DNA from: Roseivirga sp.
Lineage (GTDB): Bacteria > Bacteroidota > Bacteroidia > Cytophagales > Cyclobacteriaceae
DNA: 64,000 nt
Reading direction: 5' to 3'
NCBI GenBank assembly: GCA_021404565.1
Contig: JAAWWF010000001.1
Coordinates: 481,613-545,612 of the forward strand
Both the position numbers and the translations under genes were made by a program. Below are positions 36,302 to 45,633 of this stretch, piece by piece; the stretch's first letter is position 1; each line of letters begins with the position of its first letter. The notes beneath the pieces are model-generated. The model was not told where the DNA came from. It saw nothing but the letters and a program-made list of their open reading frames with translations, and did not search any database.

Positions 36302-37573
36302 ATGTATAAACTGTTTTCAACCCTTCTCATAACACAAATATTGCTCTTTTCGGCAATTCCGCTATCAGCCCAGCAAAAAGACATCATTTACGACAATCAT
36401 GCTTATGAGGCGTCTATTCGGTCGATACAACTTCTTCCACAGGGAAACGGGATCAGCGACCGTTTTGCCCCTTCGGTAAAAAACATACAGGACCGTACTA
36501 ACCTGATGTTAGAGTTTGATGACCTGGCTCAGGATGCCGACTATTACTTTGTACGTTTTATTCACTGCAATGCCGATTGGACTCCCTCCGACTTCAGGCC
36601 GGGTATGTTTGTGCAGGGTTTCAATGAATTTGAGATCGTAGATTTCGAGTTTTCATCGGAATCGAAGGTGAACTATGTCCACTATACCTTTCCGCTTCCC
36701 ACTTTCAAGAAAACCGGTAATTACCTCGCTGTCGTATACCGTGACCGAAAAAAGGAAGACCTGGTGCTTACCAGGCGCTTTATGATTTATGAAAACAAAG
36801 CCCTGGTAGGTGCCCGGGTGCTGCGCTCCTCCAGCGTGTCCAATCGCATGACCCATCAGCGTATTGAGGCTACAGTGAATTATGGAGCCGTAAGAGCGAC
36901 AGACCCCAGAAGAGATATCAAGGTAATGGTGCGACAGAATCAGCGTGCCGACAAGGAGAAGTCTCTTCAGCCCACCTTTCTGGATGAAAACCAGGGTGTA
37001 TTAAAGTACCAGAACCTAGGAGATGAAAATGACTTTGCAGGAGGTAATGAATTCAGGTTTTTCGACCTGAGTACCATCAATGCCTCGGGCAGAAATGTGG
37101 GCAATGTCTATTTCGAGGATAATCGGCCAATTGCTAAATTGATGACAGATAAAAGACGAAGAGAGGGCTATTTTCAAAATCTGGATCTCAATGGACAGTT
37201 CTACATTCGTGATTCGGAGGGAAGAAATACCGCCATTACAGCTGAATATGTTCAAACGCGATTTACCCTGCAAATGCCAAAATCCAGAACGGGAATCTAC
37301 ATCATAGGCGCCTTTAATGGCTGGCGTAAAAACGAAGCATCTCGCATGACCTACGATGAAGAAAGCAGTAGCTATACGCATCAACTCCTTCTGAAACAAG
37401 GCTGGTACAATTACATGTACTGGAGTGCTGATCCCTTAGATGAACAGGAGATAGAACGCAATTTTTTTGAAACAGAAAACTTATACGAAGTCTTCGTATA
37501 TTTCCGCGCAATGGGCAGCCGTGGCGATGAGCTTATTGGTTATGGCCGTGTAAATTATAACAACAGGCGTTAG
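36302..37573 (+). CDS. Type IX secretion system plug protein (DUF5103)
   Basis: This 423-residue protein has a signal peptide at about 1-23 (LLITQILLFSAIPLSAQQ). The DUF5103 domain fills the rest, seen in DIIYDNHAYEASIRSIQLLPQG, LMLEFDDLAQDADYYFVRFIHCNADW, PFPTFKKTGNY-like sequence (here PLPTFKKTGNYLAVVY), GAFNGWRKNEASRM and GWYNYMYW. In Flavobacterium johnsoniae the DUF5103 protein Plug closes the periplasmic end of the SprA translocon after substrate release. The gene therefore implies that the organism has type IX secretion; no other T9SS core gene is in the window. Monocistronic. Confidence 0.9.
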   Translation: MYKLFSTLLITQILLFSAIPLSAQQKDIIYDNHAYEASIRSIQLLPQGNGISDRFAPSVKNIQDRTNLMLEFDDLAQDADYYFVRFIHCNADWTPSDFRPGMFVQGFNEFEIVDFEFSSESKVNYVHYTFPLPTFKKTGNYLAVVYRDRKKEDLVLTRRFMIYENKALVGARVLRSSSVSNRMTHQRIEATVNYGAVRATDPRRDIKVMVRQNQRADKEKSLQPTFLDENQGVLKYQNLGDENDFAGGNEFRFFDLSTINASGRNVGNVYFEDNRPIAKLMTDKRRREGYFQNLDLNGQFYIRDSEGRNTAITAEYVQTRFTLQMPKSRTGIYIIGAFNGWRKNEASRMTYDEESSSYTHQLLLKQGWYNYMYWSADPLDEQEIERNFFETENLYEVFVYFRAMGSRGDELIGYGRVNYNNRR

Positions 37574-37695
37574 ATCGTGTCTGTCCTCAGAATCATGAAT
37601 GTTTAAAAATCAGCTGCTTTATTAAGAACAGTAATGACTTCACTGTCGACACATATAAGAACCAATAACGATTAAACAATTAACCAATCACCACA

Positions 37696-38544
37696 CTAGG
37701 AAGTGGCCTTGGTTCTAGGCCTTGGTTTTGACCTCGGTTTTACTCCCTCCTTCTTGAAGGTATAAGCCTTTGATCTTCCTACCGGGTTGATATTAGCCAG
37801 ATCAAGCATACCAAAACCCTTATAAGCGTACTGTCCCAAACCACAGTTAAAGACAAACTCCTGAACCTCTTTGGCCGCATAAAGTTTAAAAGGCAGTGTA
37901 TAGCCCCTGGCCTCATATTTTACATCCATATCAAATACGGAGTAAATTCTGGCAAACTTCTTCTCCTTGGCTCTTAGCTTATTGAGGTATTCCATGTCAG
38001 GTACTACCTGAAACTTACTGAAGCTCTCAATCTGCTCGGCTGTATAAAGACCCGAAGCCTCCATTCGTTGCATAGTGGAGTCGTACAGCAAATCAGAAAA
38101 CTCATCAGACTCAGGAAGGATAAAACGCTTACCCTCCACACCGTTAAAGGTAGATTTCACGGGTACAGTAGGAGAAATACAAATGAACTTGTTGTCTTCC
38201 TTCAGCTCAGGCTGAGTTTCCAATTCGGTAGATAACGGGCTTATTTCCAGGTTCCCCAAAGAAATGGTGTCAAACTCAAATATGAGTCCCAATACATAAT
38301 CTACAAAGTCTTTGTCTTGAGCAGACAATACCAGGGTAACCAGGTTTGAGTAGTAATGAAGACCACTACGGCTCACTTTGGTTTGGCCCTTAAGACCTGA
38401 AAAATTGTAGAAAGGGTAGTTTACGTACTTCTCATTTCCTCCTTTTACAATTACCCCTTTGATAAACTGGGCAAGGATAAACTGATGGTGAAAAGGCAAA
38501 AAGGACCCTTTGTTCTTTAGCTTAAAAATTATTCTTACTCTCAC
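37696..38544 (-). CDS. cas6: CRISPR-associated endoribonuclease Cas6, stand-alone
   Basis: This 282-residue protein has a ferredoxin-like N-terminus (MRVRIIFKLKNKGSFLPFHH with His19/His20, a candidate catalytic region) and the C-terminal Gly-rich loop CGLGQYAYKGFGML at 234-247, the Cas6 RNA-binding signature. The last 35 residues form a basic tail (KPRSKPRPRTK). Cas6 cleaves CRISPR precursor RNA within the repeat. No repeats, Cas1/2 or effector genes occur in the window; flanking genes are the T9SS plug and YchF. Gene composition does not look foreign by eye. It may process RNA from a distant array or another target. Confidence 0.85.
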   Translation of the reverse strand: MRVRIIFKLKNKGSFLPFHHQFILAQFIKGVIVKGGNEKYVNYPFYNFSGLKGQTKVSRSGLHYYSNLVTLVLSAQDKDFVDYVLGLIFEFDTISLGNLEISPLSTELETQPELKEDNKFICISPTVPVKSTFNGVEGKRFILPESDEFSDLLYDSTMQRMEASGLYTAEQIESFSKFQVVPDMEYLNKLRAKEKKFARIYSVFDMDVKYEARGYTLPFKLYAAKEVQEFVFNCGLGQYAYKGFGMLDLANINPVGRSKAYTFKKEGVKPRSKPRPRTKATS

Positions 38545-38663
38545 TATTTACTCTACTTTTTAACCAAAATCCCTCTCATAACAAGATCTGACTCATCCGA
38601 GGCATTTTGTAGCTTGTTAACAGAGAGTTTTTAAGGTTTGTTCAACCAATCATCAAAAAAGCA

Positions 38664-38693
38664 TATTTTTTGTCTTCAAGCAAACAAAAAATA
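38664..38693. terminator. AT-rich hairpin between ychF and cas6
   Basis: TATTTTTTGT (38664-38673) pairs exactly with ACAAAAAATA (38684-38693) around a 10-base loop. On the minus strand it is followed by a T-rich run. It may terminate the ychF transcript before cas6. Being A-T only, the stem is weak. Confidence 0.4.
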
Positions 38694-38784
38694 GTATCAG
38701 GCTTAGGAATGATAACGCTTGCGGTAGCTAAGAAGTTCTAGTGGATTGAATATTACCTGACAAACTGATCAGGATGCAATGGCA

Positions 38785-39882
38785 CTAAACATTGAATCTG
38801 AAGTGCATAACGTCACCATCGTGCACTATATAATCCTTCCCTTCTACTGCCATTTTACCGGCTTCCTTAATAGCCACCTCCGTTTTGTATTGCTCGTAAT
38901 CAGGCAGTTTTATTACCTCAGCCTTTATAAAACCCTTTTCAAAATCTGTATGAATCACACCCGCTGCCTGAGGAGCTTTCCAGCCCTTTCTGATTGTCCA
39001 TGCTCTTACCTCCTGGGGGCCGGCAGTAAAGTAGGTGATCAGGTCCAAAATGCTATAAGATGCCCGAATCAGCTTATTCAAGCCCGATTCAGTCAATCCA
39101 TACTCATCCAGGAACATGGTTCTTTCATCTTCGTCATCGAGCTCAGCGATCTGCGATTCTATGCTTGCCGAGATCGTAATTACCTCTGCGTTCTCATCCT
39201 TCACCTTCTCCTTCAGAGCAGTTACATGCTCGTTCCCCGTATGAATCGCCTCTTCTTCCACATTGGCCACATAGATCACCGGTTTGATCGTAATCAAATG
39301 GATATCTCTGACTGACTCAAGGTCATCTTTGGAAACATCTACCGAGCGGGCATTCTGACCTTTCTCCAATGCTTCTTTGAATATCTCAAGCACTGCCAGG
39401 TCTTTTCTGGCCCCCGCATCACCCGACTTAGCCACTTTACTCAGTCTGAGTATTTTCTTTTCTACTGACTCCAGGTCTTTTAGCTGAAGCTCCGTATCAA
39501 TAACCTCTTTATCAAAAACAGGATCGACTGAACCGGCCACGTGAACAACGTTGTCGTCATTAAAGCACCTGACCACATGCAAGATAGCATCTACCTCACG
39601 GATATTAGCCAGAAACTTATTGCCTAGTCCCTCTCCTTTACTTGCTCCTTTTACCAGTCCGGCAATGTCCACAAACTCAATTACAGTAGGAATTACCTTT
39701 TGAGGATTCACCAGGCTTTCCAGGGTGTTGATCCGCGGATCGGGTACCGTGACTACCCCTACATTAGGTTCAATGGTACAAAAAGGAAAATTGGCTGCCT
39801 CCGCCTTGGCGCTTGATAATGCGTTGAAAAGGGTGGATTTACCAACATTTGGCAAACCTACTATTCCACACTGAAGTCCCAT
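38785..39882 (-). CDS. ychF: Redox-regulated/ribosome-binding ATPase YchF
   Basis: This 365-residue Obg-family P-loop protein has a G1 motif [13 protein letters not shown]2-like [12 protein letters not shown]3 [17 protein letters not shown] and a G4 region with NVEE in place of NKxD, which explains the preference for ATP in this family. The C-terminal TGS domain contains [33 protein letters not shown] and [16 protein letters not shown]. It starts 10 bases after the AI-2E gene stop, in the same operon. Cytoplasmic; binds ribosomes. Confidence 0.95.
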   Translation of the reverse strand: MGLQCGIVGLPNVGKSTLFNALSSAKAEAANFPFCTIEPNVGVVTVPDPRINTLESLVNPQKVIPTVIEFVDIAGLVKGASKGEGLGNKFLANIREVDAILHVVRCFNDDNVVHVAGSVDPVFDKEVIDTELQLKDLESVEKKILRLSKVAKSGDAGARKDLAVLEIFKEALEKGQNARSVDVSKDDLESVRDIHLITIKPVIYVANVEEEAIHTGNEHVTALKEKVKDENAEVITISASIESQIAELDDEDERTMFLDEYGLTESGLNKLIRASYSILDLITYFTAGPQEVRAWTIRKGWKAPQAAGVIHTDFEKGFIKAEVIKLPDYEQYKTEVAIKEAGKMAVEGKDYIVHDGDVMHFRFNV

Positions 39883-39892
39883 CTTATGCTAT

Positions 39893-40999
39893 CTATGCTC
39901 TGAAAATGTAATACTGCTTGTAGCCCTTCCGCAGCTCTGTTACCGACACCCTGATTATGGTATAAACAGGTATGGCAGCAATCATGCCCGAGATCCCGGC
40001 TATCGAAGCGCCCGCAAAGATAATAACAAAAATTTCTAGCGGATGCACTTTCACACTTTTCGAAAATATAAGCGGTTGAAGGATGATATTATCAGTTAGC
40101 TGGACTATAGAAAATACCCCGATGATCTTGGCCACCAGGAAGACATAGTCATTGGTAGTAATCAGGTCGTTGCCCGTAGAAAGTCCCACGATAATCCCGA
40201 AAACAGATCCAAGAATTGGTCCCGCATAAGGGATAAGGTTGGCAAAGGCGGCAAACAAAGCGATGGTGAGGGCATACTTTACGCCCAAAATGGACAAGCC
40301 TGTAGCGGCTATGGCGAAGATGGCGAAGACCTGAAAAGTCAGCCCCAACAAATAGTTGGAAAGAAGTTTCTCAATTTTATTCAAGGCACCAATGGATACC
40401 TCGAAATAACGATTGGGAATGTTGGCAATGATACTGTTACGCAACAGCCCTTTCTCATAAAGCAGCAAAAAGGTGATAAAGCCCACGGCCAATACACTGA
40501 TGAGGAAACTGCTGGTCACTGCCGCCACGGAGCTGAGAATGTTCTGAACGTTTACCTTTCCCACAGCTTCGGCCAGCTCTTCCTTTATTATTTCTACCAG
40601 AAAGCCCGATTCCGGGTCACCTTCGTTGGTGATATTATCCCGGAGATTCATATCCACCAAAAATTCTTCCAGTGATTCTATCGGACCACTCACCTGGGCC
40701 GTAATCTTGCCATAGTCGAGCCCCGATATCACCGAGCTCTGCTCATTAATCAATGGAATAAACAACACCACAAAAAGGGAAAAGACACCTACAAGGGAGC
40801 TATAGGCAACAATTATTGCCATCCAGCGCGGTGGATTGATATTAAAAAAGTGTGTGCTGTGAATTCGCTCTACCAGCGGTCGAAGAATAGAAGCCAGTAC
40901 CAAAGACAAAACCAGGTAGGTAAATATATTGGTGAAATACCATACAAAGCCCAGTATGCCGGCAATAATCAATATGATATACAGTGCGGTTCTCCTCAC
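39893..40999 (-). CDS. AI-2E family transporter (UPF0118)
   Basis: This 369-residue membrane protein has about eight hydrophobic segments. Family motifs include LSLVLASILRPLVERI near the N-terminus, PNRYFEVSIGALNKIEKLLSNYLLGL, the conserved ALFAAFANLIPYAGPILG and NIILQPLIFSKSVKVHPLEIFVII. Members are permeases of unknown or varied substrate; transport of autoinducer 2 is shown for few. The frame opens at 41035, but that codon is inside a terminator hairpin. GTG 40999 is therefore chosen. It precedes ychF by 10 bases. Confidence 0.85.
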   Translation of the reverse strand: MRRTALYIILIIAGILGFVWYFTNIFTYLVLSLVLASILRPLVERIHSTHFFNINPPRWMAIIVAYSSLVGVFSLFVVLFIPLINEQSSVISGLDYGKITAQVSGPIESLEEFLVDMNLRDNITNEGDPESGFLVEIIKEELAEAVGKVNVQNILSSVAAVTSSFLISVLAVGFITFLLLYEKGLLRNSIIANIPNRYFEVSIGALNKIEKLLSNYLLGLTFQVFAIFAIAATGLSILGVKYALTIALFAAFANLIPYAGPILGSVFGIIVGLSTGNDLITTNDYVFLVAKIIGVFSIVQLTDNIILQPLIFSKSVKVHPLEIFVIIFAGASIAGISGMIAAIPVYTIIRVSVTELRKGYKQYYIFRA

Positions 41000-41012
41000 G
41001 ATAAGACTGAAT

Positions 41013-41045
41013 AAAAAAAGAGTTCTTGCCAACACAAGAACTCTT
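41013..41045 (-). terminator. Terminator after the DUF3276 gene
   Basis: AAGAGTTCTTG (41018-41028) pairs with CAAGAACTCTT (41035-41045), loop CCAACA. On the minus strand a T run follows. It overlaps the first codons of the longest AI-2E frame, which argues that the real start is downstream. Confidence 0.8.
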
Positions 41046-41073
41046 CAATATCATGTATTCAATAGGTTCTTTT

Positions 41074-41403
41074 TTAATCCCAGCTAAGCTCCGAATTGCC
41101 TTCTGAGTTGGCTGTCGCCTCTACGGGCTCTTCATTGAACTGATCAAAATCAAAATTTGGCATAAGCTCCTCCTTCACGTGGTCTACTGTATTGCTCAGT
41201 GCATTCATAAACTTGTTGAAGTCTTCCTTGTACAAAAAGATTTTATGCTTCTCATACGTATAACCATCATCCTTGTACTTGCGTTTACTCTCGGTGATGG
41301 TGAGGTAATAATCATTTGAGCGCGTTGCCTTTACATCAAAAAAGTATGTTCGTTTTCCTGCCCTTACCCTCTGCGAAAAAATTTCGTTCTTGTCACTATC
41401 CAT
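41074..41403 (-). CDS. PUR-alpha-like DUF3276 protein
   Basis: This 109-residue protein has the sequence IFSQRVRAGKRTYFFDVKAT, YYLTITESKRK and HKIFLYKEDFNKFMNAL, matching DUF3276, the bacterial relative of the PUR-alpha single-stranded nucleic-acid binding fold. The tail is acidic (FDFDQFNEEPVEAT). It probably binds RNA or ssDNA. This family is widespread in Bacteroidota. Monocistronic, with a strong terminator and, upstream, TATATTTA resembling a -7 element. Confidence 0.9.
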   Translation of the reverse strand: MDSDKNEIFSQRVRAGKRTYFFDVKATRSNDYYLTITESKRKYKDDGYTYEKHKIFLYKEDFNKFMNALSNTVDHVKEELMPNFDFDQFNEEPVEATANSEGNSELSWD

Positions 41404-41576
41404 TGCTCTGCCTCTGCTCGATGATTAATTATTGTTCGGTTTTTGAAGTCGATATTCTATCCAATGAAGCCTAAATATAACCTAATAATAGTTACTATTG
41501 CAAGAGCCGTAAAAATAATTGGAGAAACTTAATGTAAAAAAAATAGTAGGCTAGTTAGGGCGCAGAGGCCGTTTTT

Positions 41577-41584
41577 TACGTTTG
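41577..41584 (+). promoter_or_regulatory. Candidate -7 element for the DUF58 gene
   Basis: TACGTTTG fits TAnnTTTG and lies 25 bases before ATG 41610. A clear TTTG element upstream at the usual distance is not seen. Confidence 0.45.
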
Positions 41585-41609
41585 GCATTCAAGACAAAAA
41601 ATCTATAAA

Positions 41610-42515
41610 ATGAGTTTTTCATTAGACGACATTAAGAAGTTTGGCAATATAGAACTACTTGCTAAACAGATGGTTGAAGGCTTTATTACGGGCCTGCACA
41701 AGTCGCCATACCATGGTTTTTCGGTAGAGTTTGCGGAGCACCGGCTTTATAATACGGGAGAAAGCACCCGACATGTCGACTGGAAAATCTTTGCCAAGAC
41801 CGACCGCTTATATACGAAACGCTACGAGGAGGAAACCAATCTGCGTTGTCAGATTGTGATTGATCAGTCATCCTCAATGTACTATCCGGAAAAGACCTTT
41901 GGCAAAATGCGCTTCAGCGTTATGGCAGGGGCAGCTATTACCTATTTACTTCATAAACAACGAGATGCCGTAGGACTCCATACCTTTAGTGATAAGATCG
42001 ATCTCGAAACTCCGGTAAAATCCTCAGCTTCTCATATTCACAAGCTCTTTTTGATGCTGCAAACGCTGCTGGAAAAGGAAAGGGTAGAACAACGCACCAA
42101 TGTAGCGCAGATACTGCATATGCTGGCCGAAAAGATTCATCGCAGGTCGCTGGTAGTCATCTTTAGCGATATGTTTGATACCGCCAATAGCGGTGATGAG
42201 GTACTAGCTGCCCTGCAGCATCTGAAACATAAAAAGCACGAAGTACTGCTCTTTCATGTAACAGATCACAAAACAGAATTTGATTTCGACTTCGAAGATC
42301 GCCCGTATGAGTTTATCGATTCGGAGACTAAAGAGAAGATTCGCCTCAATCCCGCTGCCATCAAAAAGGAATTCCGTAAGCGCATGAATTCAGAGTATCA
42401 CGATTTATACCTGAAATGCGCCAAGTTGAAAATCGATCTGATTGAGGCTGATATCAACGAAGGTTTTGATGAGATCCTGAAGTCTTACCTGATCAAGCGT
42501 GGAAAAATGCGTTGA
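41610..42515 (+). CDS. DUF58 domain protein (vWA-like, MoxR-associated type)
   Basis: This 301-residue protein has the DUF58 core: EFAEHRLYNTGESTRHVDWKIFAKTDRLYTKRYEEE (in part) followed by a von Willebrand A-like fold with the MIDAS-type sequence DQSSSMYYPE (D-x-S-x-S) and SLVVIFSDMFD. These proteins often pair with MoxR ATPases in Bacteroidota aerotolerance-type (Bat) operons, but here neither MoxR nor Bat genes adjoin. It has no signal peptide and is probably cytoplasmic. Role unclear. Confidence 0.9.
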   Translation: MSFSLDDIKKFGNIELLAKQMVEGFITGLHKSPYHGFSVEFAEHRLYNTGESTRHVDWKIFAKTDRLYTKRYEEETNLRCQIVIDQSSSMYYPEKTFGKMRFSVMAGAAITYLLHKQRDAVGLHTFSDKIDLETPVKSSASHIHKLFLMLQTLLEKERVEQRTNVAQILHMLAEKIHRRSLVVIFSDMFDTANSGDEVLAALQHLKHKKHEVLLFHVTDHKTEFDFDFEDRPYEFIDSETKEKIRLNPAAIKKEFRKRMNSEYHDLYLKCAKLKIDLIEADINEGFDEILKSYLIKRGKMR

Positions 42516-42573
42516 TGGGTATTGAGGCCTTTGTAATTCATTCGGACCAGTTATCAGTGATTACCTGACTACC

Positions 42574-42599
42574 AAAAAAGGCCACCTAATGGCAGCCTT
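42574..42599 (-). terminator. Hairpin terminator for the ferredoxin gene
   Basis: AAGGC (42578-42582) pairs with GCCTT (42595-42599). On the minus strand six T follow (42574-42579). It is between convergent genes. Confidence 0.6.
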
Positions 42600-42643
42600 C
42601 GGAGTTTGGTATTTTGACTTTGAAAGTTTCCAGCGTTAACTGG

Positions 42644-43060
<417 letters not shown>

Positions 43061-43166
43061 CTATAATGACCCTTCTGATTATTATCAAAGTCGGATCAGG
43101 TCTTTAACAAAAAACGAGCAATTATGTTCCCGCCTTTCATTCAAGGGGCAAAAGTATTTTAAAATG

Positions 43167-43199
43167 TTTGAAAAAACATGTTTATCAGCAGTAATTTTG
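43167..43199 (+). promoter_or_regulatory. Promoter abutting the acyl-CoA reductase start codon
   Basis: TTTG (43167-43170), a 21-base spacer, then TAATTTTG (43192-43199), a full match to TTTG/TAnnTTTG. ATG 43206 begins six bases after the element, so transcription should begin at or near the start codon. Confidence 0.65.
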
Positions 43200-43205
43200 T
43201 AACCG

Positions 43206-44228
43206 ATGAACGACATATCCTTATTACCCTATAGAATTAGTGCACTTCATACGCTTGGTCAAAAAATTTTGTTGCTGACTGAAGCTGAAAAAGAAGAATT
43301 GGCCTTGCGGGCGGGCGGACAAAACAATTGGTTCACTCCTACCAGCATCAATCACGCACTTAATGCCATAGGACAATCATTAAGCCGGGAAGCCCTGGAA
43401 CAGTTCGCTGCCGGCAAAAACCTCTCTCCTGCCAAACCCAAAACGATTGGGCTGGTAATGGCAGGGAACATCCCCATGGTTGGTTTCCACGATCTGCTCA
43501 GCGTACTGATTGCCGGTCACAAGGCATTGGTCAAACTTTCTTCTCAGGATACGGCCCTGATGCTTTTCCTGATCAATACCATTAAGGAAATAGAACCGGC
43601 TTTTGGTGAGAGAATAGAGCTTACCGAAAGATTACAGGGCATGGACGCTATCATTGCCACAGGTTCGGACAACAGTGCCCGTTATTTCAAGCATTACTTT
43701 GCGAAAAACCCACATATCATCAGGCAAAACCGTACTTCCGTGGCTGTCATCAAGGGAGATGAAAGTCCGGAAAGCATCAAAGCCTTAGGCAACGACCTTT
43801 TTCTCTATTACGGACTGGGTTGCCGAAATGTATCTAAGGTTTATGTTCCGGAGGGCTATGATTTCATACCGTTCATCGAAGCCCTTTCTTCTTACGAATC
43901 AGTACTCGAACATCACAAGTACCGCAACAACTACGATTACAATAAGTCTATTTACCTGGTAAATCGTGAACCACATCTCGATTCAGGTTTCTTTATGCTG
44001 CGAGAAAGTGAGGAGTTGGTTTCTCCTATCTCGGTCATCTTCCATGAGAGCTATGCTAATCCGGCCGAACTGGACCTAAAGCTGGCGGCCAACCAGGATA
44101 AAATCCAATGTACGGTATCGGAGCATGGGTGGTACGAAGGCAGCATTGCTTTTGGTGAAGCGCAGCAACCCGCCCTATGGGACTATGCTGATGGAGTAGA
44201 TACACTGGAGTTTTTGGAGGGACTGTAG
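43206..44228 (+). CDS. Acyl-CoA reductase, LuxC-like
   Basis: This 340-residue protein belongs to the aldehyde-dehydrogenase-like LuxC/acyl-CoA reductase family. It has GLVMAGNIPMVGFHDLLSVL (cofactor region, in part), DAIIATGSDNSARYFKHYF, and the nucleophile region YYGLGCRNVSKVYVP with the candidate catalytic cysteine. It reduces acyl-CoA or acyl-protein to aldehyde with NADPH. The family in Bacteroidota occurs next to a ferredoxin gene without lux genes, so bioluminescence is not implied. A leaderless-type promoter precedes it. Confidence 0.88.
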   Translation: MNDISLLPYRISALHTLGQKILLLTEAEKEELALRAGGQNNWFTPTSINHALNAIGQSLSREALEQFAAGKNLSPAKPKTIGLVMAGNIPMVGFHDLLSVLIAGHKALVKLSSQDTALMLFLINTIKEIEPAFGERIELTERLQGMDAIIATGSDNSARYFKHYFAKNPHIIRQNRTSVAVIKGDESPESIKALGNDLFLYYGLGCRNVSKVYVPEGYDFIPFIEALSSYESVLEHHKYRNNYDYNKSIYLVNREPHLDSGFFMLRESEELVSPISVIFHESYANPAELDLKLAANQDKIQCTVSEHGWYEGSIAFGEAQQPALWDYADGVDTLEFLEGL

Positions 44229-44362
44229 TTTCTAAAATCTATGGAGGGTTTGAGTTAAAACAGTCCCTCACAGGCAGTCCGGTTGGTAAATACCTGGTGC
44301 TCCAGCCTATCCTGATCAACCTAATCCCGTTTGCTTCAATCAGGACAAGATTAAAACTCAAT

Positions 44363-45100
44363 ATGAAAACAATTGGAATAGCCGCTCATAGCGCTGAAGG
44401 AGGTGCTCTTTGCTTTATCACTGCCTGCCGTGAAGGTGGCAAAGTACTCGGAGAGCACAATCACCCCGAGATCATAGTCAGTGCCATCCCTATGTCAATC
44501 AGTATGCCCGCCTGGAATAGCGATGACCATGATACTGTAGCCAAACACCTTGGTCGTGGTGTGCAGCATCTGGCCGATGCAGGTGCCGATTTCTTTATCT
44601 GTCCCGATAACACAGCTCACATTGTTTTGGAAAAAGCAGTTGATGACCTGGCCCTACCCGGTTTACATATTGCCGAGGTTGTTTGTACTGAAATCAAAGC
44701 CAATGGCTGGTCAAAAGCAGCCCTGCTCGGAACCAACTGGACCATGACTGGCCCGGTATATAAAAACATTCTGGATCGCATGGAGATCGACTGTCTTATT
44801 CCCGGTTCAGAGACAAGGCAGAAAATTCATGATGCTATTTTCAATGAGCTTTGCAATGGAGAATTCACAGACGAAACCACACAGCTGTTTGTTGAAGCCA
44901 TAGAAGCCTTAAAGCGACAGGGAGCAGAGTGTGTGATATTAGGCTGTACAGAAATTCCGCTGATTATCACAGAAGATAATTCACCATTACCCATTCTGGA
45001 CTCAACAAGGCTTTTAGCAAAATATGCGGTTATGGAATCGATCAAAGAAGAACCCGCCACCGTCCAAAAGGGGTGGATTCCGGTACAATTGAAGGATTGA
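44363..45100 (+). CDS. Aspartate/glutamate racemase family protein
   Basis: This 245-residue enzyme starts at ATG 44363; the frame extends upstream to 44297 but those codons have no homology-like features. The two catalytic cysteines of cofactor-independent racemases are at Cys80 (FFICPDNTAH) and Cys195 (VILGCTEIPLI). The N-terminus KTIGIAAHSAEGGALCF is the substrate-binding loop. It should racemise an acidic or related amino acid, perhaps for peptidoglycan or D-amino acid use. Cytoplasmic. Confidence 0.88.
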   Translation: MKTIGIAAHSAEGGALCFITACREGGKVLGEHNHPEIIVSAIPMSISMPAWNSDDHDTVAKHLGRGVQHLADAGADFFICPDNTAHIVLEKAVDDLALPGLHIAEVVCTEIKANGWSKAALLGTNWTMTGPVYKNILDRMEIDCLIPGSETRQKIHDAIFNELCNGEFTDETTQLFVEAIEALKRQGAECVILGCTEIPLIITEDNSPLPILDSTRLLAKYAVMESIKEEPATVQKGWIPVQLKD

Positions 45101-45185
45101 AAAAGAATTCCGCTCAAATATGTCCCCTATTTTGAGCTCATCCGTCTAAACTCTAAATTACGTATCCACTTAAAATCTATTTTTT

Positions 45186-45551
45186 ATGAATCCGGTTAAT
45201 TGGTTTGAAATTCCTGCTAACAACATAGAGCAGGCGAAGAATTTTTATGAAGCAGTATTTGGCTTTGAAATGCCCATCAATGAAATGGGCGGTAGTATGA
45301 TGGCATGGTTCCCGGGGAACCCTACCCAGGCAGGAGCTGTTGGCACGCTCATTCAGGGAGAGGGCTATGTACCCTCAATGGAAGGCAGTATGGTATACTT
45401 TGCAGTAGAGAACATCGAAGCTACACTTCAAAAAATTGCCGAAAACGGAGGTGAGCCCCTCTCTCCTAAAATCGACATAGGTGAGTATGGTTTCATCGCC
45501 ATGTTCAAAGACAATCAAGGTAACAGGGTGTCTTTACACTCTCAAAACTAA
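45186..45551 (+). CDS. VOC-family (glyoxalase/bleomycin-resistance-like) protein
   Basis: This 121-residue protein has two beta-alpha-beta-beta-beta halves: NWFEIPANNIEQAKNFYEAVFGFEM and MVYFAVENIEATLQKIAENGG (in part), ending IAMFKDNQGNRVSLHSQ. This is the usual layout of single-domain VOC proteins that dimerise around a metal site. Substrate unknown. A strong terminator follows directly. Confidence 0.88.
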   Translation: MNPVNWFEIPANNIEQAKNFYEAVFGFEMPINEMGGSMMAWFPGNPTQAGAVGTLIQGEGYVPSMEGSMVYFAVENIEATLQKIAENGGEPLSPKIDIGEYGFIAMFKDNQGNRVSLHSQN

Positions 45552-45569
45552 GACGAATACCTTAGTATG

Positions 45570-45605
45570 AAAGCCCCTTGAATCTATGGTTCAAGGGGCT
45601 TTTCT
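45570..45605 (+). terminator. Rho-independent terminator after the VOC gene
   Basis: AAAGCCCCTTGAA (45570-45582) pairs with TTCAAGGGGCTTT (45590-45602) around a 7-base loop, followed by T-rich sequence. Confidence 0.88.
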
Positions 45606-45633
45606 TTTTATATTTTTGCGGGACGATAAACGC

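Noticed and set aside
38545-38784. Possible CRISPR array next to cas6
   Set aside because: I looked for repeated 25-40 base units on both strands here and elsewhere; only an A/T hairpin is present.
40999-41035. Longer AI-2E start at 41035
   Set aside because: The codon is inside the loop and stem of the preceding gene's terminator.
43206-44228. Bioluminescence function from LuxC similarity
   Set aside because: No luxA, luxB, luxD or luxE is near; the family is common in non-luminous Bacteroidota.
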